DNA from: Streptomyces sp. NRRL B-24085
GTDB lineage: Bacteria > Actinomycetota > Actinomycetes > Streptomycetales > Streptomycetaceae
Assembly (NCBI RefSeq): GCF_001282115.1
Contig: NZ_LJBR01000210.1
Location: forward strand, 1 to 35,530
Length of the DNA: 35,530 nucleotides
Direction: 5' to 3'
The notes beneath the pieces are model-generated. The model had not been told where the DNA came from and made no database searches. It saw only the letters and a program-made list of their open reading frames with translations. Numbering within the stretch: position 1 is the first letter of the stretch; every line of letters begins with the position of its first letter. Below, piece by piece: positions 13,794 through 28,909 of this stretch. The translations under genes were made by a program, and so were the position numbers.

Positions 13794-15116
13794 TCAGACC
13801 TCGGCCGGTTCCGGCGCCGCCGGGAGACTGTCCATGAAGGAGCTCACCGAGAAGACGGCACGGCCGGGTCCGGGCGGGCCGTACCCGGGGGGCGAGGAGA
13901 GACCGAAGTCCTCCATGGTCTGGCGGTACGCCTGGAGCAGCCGGATGTGGTACTCCAGCGGCGCGCCCTGCGGGTTGGCCTTGCCGAGCGGGGTCGTGGG
14001 CTCGGGGCACCAGGTGGTGAAGCGGGGCGTGATGCCGTGCGACATGAAGAAGCGCAGGCCCTCGGTGGTGGACGCGATGGCCTCGTCGACCGTCTTGAAC
14101 CCGAAGGGCTCGGCCATCTCCACGCCCGCCACGAAGTTGGGGATGACGTTGCGCGCGCCGAACACCTCGGCCGAGTCCAGGATCCGCTTGTGCCACACGT
14201 CCCGGCCGACGTACCGCTCCTTGCCCGGGCAGTACATCTTGAAGAGGTACTCGTCCCACACCTCGTAGTTGGGGTGGTAGATCTGCACGCCGTAGTCCTT
14301 GAACCGCTGCACGTCGTCCCGCGGCAGCGCCTGGGCCACGACCTTGCCGATCCAGCGGCCCGGGAAGCGCTCCTCGATGGCCTTGGCGTAGTGGCCGTAG
14401 AAGTCGGCCTCGTCCCGACCGGAGACGGTCTTGGTGATCGCGCCGCCGGTGAGCGTGTAGGCGGTAGACGCCTTGGCGGTGTCGTACCGGTCGATGATCT
14501 CCAGGGCTTCGAGGACCTCCTCGACGTCCTTGACCCCGGTGTACGGCCGCCCGGCCGCCTTGTGCTGGCGCCAGTTGTGGTTGATGTCGCAGTACTGGCA
14601 CTCCTCCTTGGCGCCGAAGTACTGGCAGACCCGGAAGACGGTCAGGTAGATGAGGTAGCCCCACTGGATCGTCGGGGCGACCTCCATGACGGACTTGCCG
14701 CTGGAGAGCTTGTGCCGGTAGTACTCCGGCATCGGCGGCACACCCACGTCGGCGATCCGCCTGCCGTCGAGGTAGAGCCCCAGCATGCCGGTGTCGTCGG
14801 CGGCGACACGGTAGGGCGAGGCCGGGTTCACCCGCACCGAGACGACGGTCCTGCGGAGGTCGTAGGGGCCGCCGGTGAGGATGATCTCCTCCGGCGGGCG
14901 GCGCAGCGCGGCCTCGCCCAGCTCCGGCAGGGTGCCGTGATCGAAGGAGAAGATGAAGTAGGACTTCGGCTTCACCTCGCCCGACTCGTTGTCGCTGAGG
15001 GCGGACGGGTCGAAGGCCACGCCACCCCGCAACAGGTCCTCCTTGAAGACGGCTTCCCGCGGAACCTGCGGGAAACGCTCCATCAGATCCTCGACCAGCG
15101 CGGTACGGCTGCCCAT
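13794..15116 (-). CDS. Radical-SAM-like protein with CX8CX2C cluster motif
   Basis: A 440-residue protein. A [4Fe-4S]-type motif lies unusually deep in the chain: C164, C173 and C176 in VCQYFGAKEECQYCDINHNW, giving CX8CX2C instead of CX3CX2C. Features typical of radical SAM barrels follow: a Gly-Gly segment after strand 2 (YTLTGGAITKT), VVAQALPRDD, GVQIYHPNYEVWDE and NFVAGVEMAEP. The 160 residues ahead of the motif are an extra domain I cannot assign. Substrate and product are unknown. I chose the ATG at 15116 because GGAGGA precedes it at good spacing; the open frame upstream is not protein-like. The PPOX-fold gene ends 58 nt upstream on the same strand, so the two may form an operon. No precursor peptide is visible nearby. 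Confidence 0.8.
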   Translation of the reverse strand: MGSRTALVEDLMERFPQVPREAVFKEDLLRGGVAFDPSALSDNESGEVKPKSYFIFSFDHGTLPELGEAALRRPPEEIILTGGPYDLRRTVVSVRVNPASPYRVAADDTGMLGLYLDGRRIADVGVPPMPEYYRHKLSSGKSVMEVAPTIQWGYLIYLTVFRVCQYFGAKEECQYCDINHNWRQHKAAGRPYTGVKDVEEVLEALEIIDRYDTAKASTAYTLTGGAITKTVSGRDEADFYGHYAKAIEERFPGRWIGKVVAQALPRDDVQRFKDYGVQIYHPNYEVWDEYLFKMYCPGKERYVGRDVWHKRILDSAEVFGARNVIPNFVAGVEMAEPFGFKTVDEAIASTTEGLRFFMSHGITPRFTTWCPEPTTPLGKANPQGAPLEYHIRLLQAYRQTMEDFGLSSPPGYGPPGPGRAVFSVSSFMDSLPAAPEPAEV

Positions 15117-15174
15117 CCCGTATCTCCTCCCGGATCGGACGTACGACTCCTCACGGTATGCCCTCGCTCGGACA

Positions 15175-15837
15175 TCATCCGTGCCGGGTCCCCTCACGGC
15201 GTGAGATATGGGGTGGTACGGGCGTTTCCGGGGGCAGTGCCGGGTCGGGAACGGGCGCGCCCCACACGGACGTGAGCGGAAGCACACCGGCCCAGAGCCC
15301 CAGCTCGGCGTCGGGTCCGTCCCCGTCCTCGGGCGCGCCGGTGCGGATCTTGACGGAGGCCTCGTCGAGGCGGAGGGCGAGCAGGGTGGTGGCCGCGAGT
15401 TCCTTCCGGCTCGGCTGCCGGGCGTACGACCACTGCCCGGGCGTCGCGTGCTCGGTGAGCCGGCGCAGGCCCGCCAGCTTCTCCTCGGGGTCGGTCACCT
15501 TGCGGGCCTCGCCGTGGATCATGGCGCTGCGGTAGTTGACGCCGTGCTCGAAGACGGACCGCGCGAGGACCAGCCCGTCGACGTGGGTGACCGTGACGCA
15601 GACCGGCACACCGCCCGCGAGGCTCCGGCTGGCCACCGAGCCGTGCACGTAGAGCTGCCGCTCGTGCCGCCCGTACACCGTGGGCACGACGATCGGCCGC
15701 CCCTCGACCACGACCCCGAGATGGCAGACGAACCCGGCGTCGAGGATCGCCTCCAGATCGGCCCGGTCCCGACTGCCCTGCTCGCGCAGACGCCGGTGGC
15801 GGGTGAGGTCGGTCTCGGGGAGCTGATCAGGAAGCAT
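15175..15837 (-). CDS. Pyridoxamine 5'-phosphate oxidase-fold flavin-binding protein
   Basis: A 220-residue protein of the Pyridox_ox_2-like group. Residues 20-60 form the first barrel strands (RADLEAILDAGFVCHLGVV and GRPIVVPTVYGRHERQLYVH). GSVASRSL supplies the likely flavin-phosphate loop, and GVNYRSAMIHGEARKV is the conserved core strand-turn. A C-terminal SVWGAPVPDP tail is usual in the family. It probably binds FMN or a related flavin; the substrate is unknown. No Shine-Dalgarno sequence is evident before the ATG; TAGCGT about 12 nt upstream on the minus strand could be a -10, giving a very short leader. It lies 58 nt upstream of the radical-SAM-like gene. Confidence 0.85.
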   Translation of the reverse strand: MLPDQLPETDLTRHRRLREQGSRDRADLEAILDAGFVCHLGVVVEGRPIVVPTVYGRHERQLYVHGSVASRSLAGGVPVCVTVTHVDGLVLARSVFEHGVNYRSAMIHGEARKVTDPEEKLAGLRRLTEHATPGQWSYARQPSRKELAATTLLALRLDEASVKIRTGAPEDGDGPDAELGLWAGVLPLTSVWGAPVPDPALPPETPVPPHISRREGTRHG

Positions 15838-15927
15838 GAACCGAGACGCTACTGATCCGGTGATCCCGAGACCAGTCTCCCGGGCGGCTGGCCCTTGAGA
15901 CGGGCCGAGAACAACGAAATCCGTACC

Positions 15928-18298
<2,371 letters not shown>

Positions 18299-18334
18299 CT
18301 TTATAAAGCCCCTTTCCTAAGCCCTTGTACAAAG
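18299..18334. promoter_or_regulatory. Cluster of three CTT-N4/5-AAG palindromes before the ROK gene
   Basis: CTTTATAAAG (18299-18308), CTTTCCTAAG (18312-18321) and CTTGTACAAAG (18324-18334) lie in tandem, 12-13 bp apart, in an unusually AT-rich stretch. The outer two also form a larger inverted repeat, GACTTT ... AAAGTC. Related elements occur before the sugar-binding-protein gene (21646-21669). They are candidate ROK operators and would imply autoregulation. Confidence 0.5.
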
Positions 18335-18412
18335 TCACCCGCACCCCATAGCCTTGCGCCGCGCCGGTGCCACTGTCGTTCCGGCCTGAGCGAAAGGACG
18401 GGGGCAGGCCCG

Positions 18413-19657
18413 GTGAAGCGCACATCACGTGACATCCGCACCGCGAACCGCTACGAGGTGTTGCGCCAGATCATCGCCGAGTCGCCCACGTCCCGGCAGG
18501 AGCTGGCGGCGGCCACCGGGCTGAGCCTGGCGACCGTCGCCACGCTCGTGGGCGAGCTGCTCGACCTGCGGATGATCACTGAGGTCGGGTTCGAGGAGTC
18601 GGCCGGCGGGCGCCCGCGCGGGCTCGTGGCCGTCAACGCGTCGGGGGGCGCGTTGATCGGCGTGGACATCGCGGAGACGTACGTCCACGTCGAGCTGTTC
18701 GACCTCGCGCTGAACGTCCTGGCCCGCGCCGAGGAGGACGTCCGCCCCGGCGAGAGCCTCCCCGAGCAGGTGGTCGGCCATGTCGCCGCCGTCGTCGGCT
18801 CGGTGGTCGCGCAGGCCGGGATCGAGGGCGCCAGGGTGCTCGGCGTCGGCGTGAGCGTGCCGGGCCAGGTGGACCGCGCGACCGGCATCTCCGAGTACGC
18901 GCCCAACTGGGACTGGCACGACGTGCCGTTGCTCGACCTGCTCTCCGAGCACATCGCCTACCCGCTCTACCTGGACAACCCGCTGCGTGCCGTCGCCGTG
19001 GCCGAGCAGTGGTTCGGGGCCGCGCGCGGGCGGGCGAACGCCGTGGTGGTCACCCTCGGCACCGGTGTGGGCGCCGGTCTCGTCCTGGGCGGGGCCCTGC
19101 ACCGCGGTGTGTCCAACAGCGCGGGCGAGTGGGGCCACAACACGATCGTCCTGGACGGACGCCTGTGCCGCTGCGGCAACCACGGCTGCGTGGAGACGTA
19201 CGTGGGCGCGCCCGGGATCATGCTGAACCTGCGGGAGCTGAGCCCCGACAGCGAGCTGCTGCACCCCGGCGACCAGACCGCGACGATCGCCGCGCTGGCC
19301 CGCGGGATGCGCACCGGGGACCCGGTGGCGGTCGAGGTCGTGCGGCACACCGCCCGGTATCTGGGCGCCTCCGTCGCGCACCTGGTCAACCTGGTCAACC
19401 CGGAGGTGGTCGTGCTCAGCAGCTGGGTCGCGGCCGCCCTCGGCGAGCCGCTGGTCGCGGAGGTGCGCGAGGCCGTCGCCCGGCACGCGCTGCCCCGGCC
19501 GACGGCCGCCACCGAGCTCGTCCTCTCCCCGATCCCGACGGACCCGGCCTGCCTGGGCGCGGCGACGTTCGCGCTCGAAGGGGCGCTCCAGTCGGTCGGG
19601 CAGAGGTCCGCGAAACGCACCACCCCCGTAAGGACGAAGACGCACGACCCCCGCTAG
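18413..19657 (+). CDS. ROK-family transcriptional repressor
   Basis: A 414-residue ROK regulator. The N-terminal winged helix-turn-helix spans about residues 8-70 (RYEVLRQIIAESPTSRQELA, GLSLATVATLVGELLDL). The ROK sugar-kinase-like domain follows, with VGVSVPGQVDRATG, LGTGVGAGLVLGGALHRG and the zinc motif C252-R-C254-GNHG-C259-VE. The kinase-like catalytic context is partly retained (LYLDNPLRAVAVAEQWFG), but the DNA-binding domain marks it as a regulator that senses a sugar or sugar phosphate. The start is GTG, with only a weak purine-rich binding site. It lies 42 nt upstream of the secreted galactanase-like gene on the same strand, so the two are probably cotranscribed. It likely controls the galactan locus up to 27774. 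Confidence 0.9.
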   Translation: MKRTSRDIRTANRYEVLRQIIAESPTSRQELAAATGLSLATVATLVGELLDLRMITEVGFEESAGGRPRGLVAVNASGGALIGVDIAETYVHVELFDLALNVLARAEEDVRPGESLPEQVVGHVAAVVGSVVAQAGIEGARVLGVGVSVPGQVDRATGISEYAPNWDWHDVPLLDLLSEHIAYPLYLDNPLRAVAVAEQWFGAARGRANAVVVTLGTGVGAGLVLGGALHRGVSNSAGEWGHNTIVLDGRLCRCGNHGCVETYVGAPGIMLNLRELSPDSELLHPGDQTATIAALARGMRTGDPVAVEVVRHTARYLGASVAHLVNLVNPEVVVLSSWVAAALGEPLVAEVREAVARHALPRPTAATELVLSPIPTDPACLGAATFALEGALQSVGQRSAKRTTPVRTKTHDPR

Positions 19658-19699
19658 GAGCCGTACCGCACCACCTTCACGACGACGGAAGGGATGCAC

Positions 19700-21538
19700 G
19701 TGTCTCACCCCCACCGCAAGAGATCGGCCCTGCTGACAGCCGCAGCCGCGTTCGCTGTCGCGGGACCCCTGATATCCGCTCCGCCCGCGTCGGCCGCCAC
19801 CCCCACGGTGGCCGAAGTCTCCCCGCACGCCGCCCAGACCATCGACAACATCGGCGCCTCCGGCGCCTGGTGGGTCAACGACCTGAAGAACTTCGACCCG
19901 AAGGTCCAGGCCCGGGTCGCCAGGCTGCTCTTCTCCAAGGACGGCCTGGCGCTCAGCAGTTACCGCTACAACATCGGCGGGGGCGGCACCGGCGTGACCT
20001 ACGCCCCGCGCGCCCCCGAGGACTTCCTGAAGGACGACGGGTCCTACGACTGGAGCAAGGACAAGGCGGGCCGCACGTTCCTGTACGCCGCCGCCCGGTA
20101 CGGCGTGCGGGACCTGATCGCCTTCGTCAACAGCGCGCCGGCGCGGTGGAAGACCAACGCCAGGAGCTGCGGCGGCTATCTGAAGGCGGAGAACACGCAG
20201 GACTTCGCGGACTACGTCGCCGACGTCACCGACCACTTCGCGAAACAGGGCGTGAAGTTCGACTACATCAGCCCCTTCAACGAGCCGACCAACAGCTTCG
20301 ACAGCTGCGGCCAGGAGGGCATGCTGGTGCCGGTCGACCAACGCGACGACATCGTGCGGGCGTTGGGCGCCGAGCAGCAGGCCCGGCACCAGCGGACCGG
20401 CATCATCGCGGACGAGTCCAGCTCCACGGTCGGCTTCAACACCGAGCTCCCGCAGTGGATCGCGCAGCCGGACACCGCCCGGTACGTCGACAGGCTCGCC
20501 CACCACACGTACAACAACCCGGGCGACGACCAGCGGGCGAAGATCTACGAGACGTCCAGGTCGGTCGGCAAGCAGTCCTGGTCCACGGAGATCTGCTGCT
20601 TCGGCAAGGGCGGCACGGGCTGGGCGCAGGAGTACGACCCCACGATCGACGGCGGTCTCAACCTCTCCCGGATCATCTACAAGGACTTCGCGACCGCGCA
20701 CGACTCGGCGTTCCAGTGGTGGGTCGCCCTGTCGGAGATGGTCGGCAGCGACCCCCTCGCCCGCAACGACGAGGGCTGGAACGACGGCCTGATCTACTAC
20801 GACCCCAACTACGCCACCAACGGCAACCAGACCCTGTACTTCACCAAGCGCTACTACGCTCTCGGCCAGTACAGCAAGTTCGTCCGGCCGGGCTCGGTCG
20901 CCCACAACGTGACCGGCGCACCGGACGGCGTCGAGGTGTCGACGTACGACGACCACGGCAGGTGGGTCGTCGTGGTCAACAACCACAACACCACCGACAC
21001 CGCGGTGCGGCTGCACTTCAACAGCAAGGCGCCGGTACGGGCGAGCAAGGCCGTGCGGACCTCGGCGACCGAGAGCTGGGCGAACGTCACGAAGCCCACG
21101 GTCAAGGACGGCACCGCCTCGGCGACCCTGCCGGCCCGGTCCGTCACGACGTACGTCCTCGACCAGAAGGGCCGCGGCACGTCGGCGGTCACGGGTGCGC
21201 TCCAGGGCAGGCAGTCCGGCAAGTGCCTGACCGCGGACGCCTCGGGTGCCTCGATCACGAGCTGCACGGGCGGGCCGGAGCAGGTGTGGTCGTACGACGC
21301 GAAGGGCCGTCTGAAGGGCGTGAACGGCTATCTGACCGCGGGGAGTTCGGGGCTCGTCACCAGCCCTGATCCGGCCCCCGACGGCAGCCGGCGATGGCTG
21401 CTGAACTCCAACGGCCAAGTCGTCAGCGAGGCGTCCGGCACCTGTCTGGACGTCGGCGGACAGGCGACAGCCGACGGCAGCAGGGTCGGCCTGTGGACCT
21501 GCAACGGCGGGACCAACCAGGCCTGGTCCAGGCAGTAA
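19700..21538 (+). CDS. Secreted GH30 endo-beta-1,6-galactanase-like enzyme with ricin-type lectin domain
   Basis: A 612-residue secreted glycoside hydrolase. The Sec signal peptide (HPHRKRSALLTAAAAFAVAG) ends at ASA-A. The catalytic domain (about 40-385) has the GH30 layout: IDNIGASGAWW at the start, LSSYRYNIGGGG, acid/base Glu195 in YISPFNEPTNS and nucleophile Glu297 in SWSTEICCFG. A beta-sandwich follows (to about 485), then a ricin-B/CBM13 module (GALQGRQSGKCLTADASG; QxW-like repeats ending NQAWSRQ). Subfamily 5 members, including a characterised S. avermitilis enzyme, cleave beta-1,6-galactan side chains of arabinogalactan; this is the best match in layout and context. I prefer GTG at 19700, since GGAAGG lies 7 nt upstream; the ATG at 19694 sits too close to it. 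A strong hairpin follows the stop. Confidence 0.87.
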   Translation: MSHPHRKRSALLTAAAAFAVAGPLISAPPASAATPTVAEVSPHAAQTIDNIGASGAWWVNDLKNFDPKVQARVARLLFSKDGLALSSYRYNIGGGGTGVTYAPRAPEDFLKDDGSYDWSKDKAGRTFLYAAARYGVRDLIAFVNSAPARWKTNARSCGGYLKAENTQDFADYVADVTDHFAKQGVKFDYISPFNEPTNSFDSCGQEGMLVPVDQRDDIVRALGAEQQARHQRTGIIADESSSTVGFNTELPQWIAQPDTARYVDRLAHHTYNNPGDDQRAKIYETSRSVGKQSWSTEICCFGKGGTGWAQEYDPTIDGGLNLSRIIYKDFATAHDSAFQWWVALSEMVGSDPLARNDEGWNDGLIYYDPNYATNGNQTLYFTKRYYALGQYSKFVRPGSVAHNVTGAPDGVEVSTYDDHGRWVVVVNNHNTTDTAVRLHFNSKAPVRASKAVRTSATESWANVTKPTVKDGTASATLPARSVTTYVLDQKGRGTSAVTGALQGRQSGKCLTADASGASITSCTGGPEQVWSYDAKGRLKGVNGYLTAGSSGLVTSPDPAPDGSRRWLLNSNGQVVSEASGTCLDVGGQATADGSRVGLWTCNGGTNQAWSRQ

Positions 21539-21554
21539 CTCCCCTCTCCTCCAA

Positions 21555-21589
21555 GGGTCGCGGGCCGCTGGTGCGGCGGTCCGCGACCC
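21555..21589 (+). terminator. Hairpin terminator after the GH30 gene
   Basis: The 9-bp stem GGGTCGCGG (21555-21563) with CCGCGACCC (21581-21589) encloses a further 5-bp stem, GCCGC/GCGGC, with a TGGT loop. It lies 16 nt after the stop codon and has no U tract, as is common in Streptomyces. It separates the ROK-GH30 unit from the transporter operon. Confidence 0.7.
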
Positions 21590-21645
21590 CAGGGCGTCCG
21601 GTATCCCGAACGCTGCACAACGCTTCGAGCAGACTTCGTCCAACC

Positions 21646-21669
21646 CCTTGCCGAAGGCTTAGCCGAAGG
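21646..21669. promoter_or_regulatory. Tandem CTT-N4/5-AAG elements before the transporter operon
   Basis: CCTTGCCGAAGG (21646-21657, an inverted repeat) is followed directly by CTTAGCCGAAGG (21658-21669). Both share the CTT...AAG frame seen three times before the ROK gene. They lie about 100 nt upstream of the binding-protein ATG, in likely promoter territory. Confidence 0.4.
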
Positions 21670-21765
21670 TTAACGTCCCGCACCGCAGGTCCATTTGAGC
21701 CAACGGGCACTGAGCCGCGGAGCCGCGCACAGAGCCGCCGCCGTATTCGAGACAAGGACGTCAGC

Positions 21766-23025
21766 ATGTCGGCATCGAGCAACAGCAACTGGGACCGTCG
21801 AAACGTTCTGCGAGCCGCGATGGGCCTGGCCGCCGCCGGCGGGCTGGCCGCGTGCGGCAGCAACACGGGCCGCAGCAGCGGACCGGGCGACGGACTCGTC
21901 CAGTACTTCCACGCCTACGGCGAGGCGGGCACGGAGCAGGCGATCAAGCGGTACGCGAAGGCGTACAAGAAGGCCGACGTGACCACCAACTGGATCACGG
22001 GCAACAACTTCGAGGCGAAGCTCTTCGCGGCCCTGCTCACCAAGCAGGCACCCGACGTCTTCGAGTTCCACCCGCAGATCCAGATGGTCAAGAGCGGTCA
22101 GGTCGCCGACCTGACGGACATCATCGCCCCGGTCAAGGACGACTTCAACCCGGCCGACATCAAGTCGCACACGGTGGACGGGAAGATATACGGCGTCCGC
22201 ATGATCGACGACCCGCAGTTCTTCTTCTACCGGAAGTCGATGCTGGAGGCCGCCAAGGTCGACGTGCCGACCACCCTCGACGAACTGCTCGAGGCGGCGG
22301 AGAAGCTCACCACCAACAAGGTCAAGGGCCTCTTCCTCGGCAACGACCTCACCCCGGCCATCAACCCGCTCATCTGGTCGGCCGGCGCCGACACCCTCAC
22401 CCCCGACAACAAGCCCGCCTTCCACACGGACGCGGTCGTCGCCGGCATGAAGCAGCTGCGCCAACTGTTCACCAGCGGCAACCTGCTCCTCGACGCCCCG
22501 GCCGACTACTGGGACCCGTCCGCGATCAACCAGGGCCTGTGCGCCATCCAGTTCTGCGGCATGTGGGCGATGCCCGCGATGCAGAAGGCCCTCGGCGACG
22601 ACCTCGGGATCTTCCCCTTCCCCAAGGTCGGCGACAACGGCAAGCAGTCGGTGTACAACGGCGGCTGGTCGATGTTCGTCAACGCCAAGGGCAAGAACGT
22701 CGACGCGGCCAAGGAGTACGTGAAGTGGCTGTGGATCGACCAGAAGCAGTACCAGGAGGACTGGGCCACCTCGTACGGCTTCCACATCCCGCCGCGCACC
22801 TCCATCGCCCAGTCGGCGACCAAGCTCCAGTCGGGTCTGCCGGCCGAGGGCGTCAAGCTCTTCAACGAGTTCGGGCACTTCGACAACATCGGCTGGACCC
22901 AGGCGATGATCACCGCCCTGACCGACGCGTTCGCCAACAGCGTCCGCAAGAACGGCGACCCGAACGCCGCGCTCGCCACCGCGGAGAAGAAGGTCGACGC
23001 CGAACTCAAGAAGCTCTTCGGATAG
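21766..23025 (+). CDS. Sugar ABC transporter substrate-binding lipoprotein (CUT1)
   Basis: A 419-residue solute-binding protein. The signal region combines a twin-arginine motif (DRRNVLRAAMG) with a lipobox (GLAAC, Cys30), so it is likely a Tat-exported lipoprotein. The mature part is a family-1 extracellular binding protein: FHAYGEAGTEQAIKRYAKAY, then PDVFEFHPQIQMVKSGQVAD, DDPQFFFYRKSMLEAAKVDV and a C-terminal YNGGWSMFVNAKGKN domain typical of oligosaccharide binders. Context suggests galacto-oligosaccharides released by the GH30 enzyme. AAGGA lies 8 nt before the ATG. It is the first gene of an operon with two permeases and a GH2 enzyme. No ATPase is encoded nearby; a shared MsiK-type ATPase is expected from Streptomyces biology. 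Confidence 0.92.
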   Translation: MSASSNSNWDRRNVLRAAMGLAAAGGLAACGSNTGRSSGPGDGLVQYFHAYGEAGTEQAIKRYAKAYKKADVTTNWITGNNFEAKLFAALLTKQAPDVFEFHPQIQMVKSGQVADLTDIIAPVKDDFNPADIKSHTVDGKIYGVRMIDDPQFFFYRKSMLEAAKVDVPTTLDELLEAAEKLTTNKVKGLFLGNDLTPAINPLIWSAGADTLTPDNKPAFHTDAVVAGMKQLRQLFTSGNLLLDAPADYWDPSAINQGLCAIQFCGMWAMPAMQKALGDDLGIFPFPKVGDNGKQSVYNGGWSMFVNAKGKNVDAAKEYVKWLWIDQKQYQEDWATSYGFHIPPRTSIAQSATKLQSGLPAEGVKLFNEFGHFDNIGWTQAMITALTDAFANSVRKNGDPNAALATAEKKVDAELKKLFG

Positions 23026-23045
23026 GCCCGCGGGGACACCACGAC

Positions 23046-27774
<4,729 letters not shown>

Positions 27775-27776
27775 TC

Positions 27777-27810
27777 GATTAGTCCAATGACCAGGTGGAT
27801 TAATCCATTG
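27777..27810. promoter_or_regulatory. Direct repeats spaced 21 bp with an embedded palindrome
   Basis: GATTAGTCCAATG (27777-27789) and GATTAATCCATTG (27798-27810) match at 11 of 13 positions and start exactly 21 bp apart, two helical turns. The second copy includes the perfect 12-bp palindrome TGGATTAATCCA (27796-27807). The block is AT-rich against its surroundings and begins 2 nt after the GH2 stop. It lies about 100 nt before the ABC-2 operon and is a probable promoter/operator for it. Confidence 0.55.
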
Positions 27811-27912
27811 CCGGTGTGATCGGGACTCTGCGACGGTCATGGTGTGCCCGCGGCCGGTCGGCTTCTCAGCCGACCGGCCGCAACCCGTGTTCAGCGCAAG
27901 GGAGTTCACACC

Positions 27913-28908
27913 GTGAGGGGAAGCATCGAGGTGCGCGGTCTCTCGCGCACCTTCCACACCACCGTCCGCCGCCCCGGCCTCGCCGGCACCCTGCGCTCCC
28001 TGGTCAACCCGGAGCGGGTCGCCAAGCACGCCGTCTCGGACATCACGTTCGACGTGGCGCCCGGCGAACTCCTCGCCCTGCTCGGCCCCAACGGCGCCGG
28101 CAAGTCCACCACCATCAAGATGCTCACCGGCATCCTCACGCCCACCTCGGGCGAGGCGCGGGTGGCGGGCGTGGTGCCGTACGAGGACCGCGAACGCAAC
28201 GCCCGTAACATCGGCGCGGTCTTCGGGCAGCGCACCCAGCTCTGGTGGGACCTGCCGGTGCGCGAGTCGTTCTCGATCCTCCGGGACATCTACGAGGTGC
28301 CGAGGGCCGAACACGCGGCCCGGCTCGCGGAGTTCGACGCCATCCTGGAGCTGTCCGCGTTCTGGGACACCCGGGTCCGCCATCTCTCCCTCGGCCAGCG
28401 GGTGCGCTGCGACCTGGCGGCCGCACTGCTGCACGACCCGCCGGTCGTCTTCCTCGACGAACCGACCATCGGCATGGACGTGGTGGTCAAGGAACAGGTG
28501 CGGGAGTTCCTGCGCCACCAGGTCGAGGAGCGCGGCCGTACGGTGCTGCTGACCACCCACGACATGACGGAGGTGGAGCGGCTCGCCGAGCGGGTCGTCC
28601 TGATCAACCACGGCCGGCTCGTCCTGGACGGCAGCCTCGACGAGATCCGCCGCAAGTTCGGCTCGACCTGGCAGGTCAGGGCCACGTTCGCGGACGCGCA
28701 CGCGGAGGTCGAGCCGCTGCCCGGGATCGCCGTACTGCGCAAGGACGGACCGCAGGTGGTCTTCGGGCCCGACGGACCGGACGCCCCGACGGTGCACCAG
28801 GCGCTGAAGGCGGTCATCGAGCGGTACGAGGTGACGGGCGTCGCGATCGACGAGGCCGACCTCGAGGACGTGATGCGGGCCGCGTACGTGCACGCCGAGG
28901 CGGTCTGA
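27913..28908 (+). CDS. ABC-2 exporter ATP-binding protein (DrrA/NatA type)
   Basis: A 331-residue ATPase with one nucleotide-binding domain. The Walker A motif is GPNGAGKST (58-66), the signature LSLGQR (158-163), the Walker B VVFLDEPTIGMD (178-189), and the H-loop is in TTHDM. A C-terminal extension of about 80 residues (from SLDEIRRKFG) is the regulatory tail of exporter-type ATPases. It serves with the next two membrane proteins as an export complex. The substrate cannot be told from sequence. Related three-gene sets in Streptomyces act as drug or viologen-type exporters, so self-protection or detoxification is possible. I chose the GTG at 27913, with AAGGGAG 8 nt upstream, over an unsupported ATG at 27844. 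Confidence 0.92.
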   Translation: MRGSIEVRGLSRTFHTTVRRPGLAGTLRSLVNPERVAKHAVSDITFDVAPGELLALLGPNGAGKSTTIKMLTGILTPTSGEARVAGVVPYEDRERNARNIGAVFGQRTQLWWDLPVRESFSILRDIYEVPRAEHAARLAEFDAILELSAFWDTRVRHLSLGQRVRCDLAAALLHDPPVVFLDEPTIGMDVVVKEQVREFLRHQVEERGRTVLLTTHDMTEVERLAERVVLINHGRLVLDGSLDEIRRKFGSTWQVRATFADAHAEVEPLPGIAVLRKDGPQVVFGPDGPDAPTVHQALKAVIERYEVTGVAIDEADLEDVMRAAYVHAEAV

Positions 28909-28909
28909 G

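Noticed and set aside
13601..13837. Possible small plus-strand ORF in the gap after the radical SAM gene
   Set aside because: No ribosome binding site, low-complexity Arg/Pro/Ala composition, and overlap with the terminator hairpin.
13446..15174. RiPP pathway built on the radical-SAM-like protein
   Set aside because: No precursor-peptide ORF with a leader and core, and no peptidase or exporter gene, lies next to it; the ABC-2 exporter is 12 kb away with its own promoter.
18425..21643. Long minus-strand frame opposite the ROK and GH30 genes
   Set aside because: Shadow of two clear genes; no domain and no start signal.
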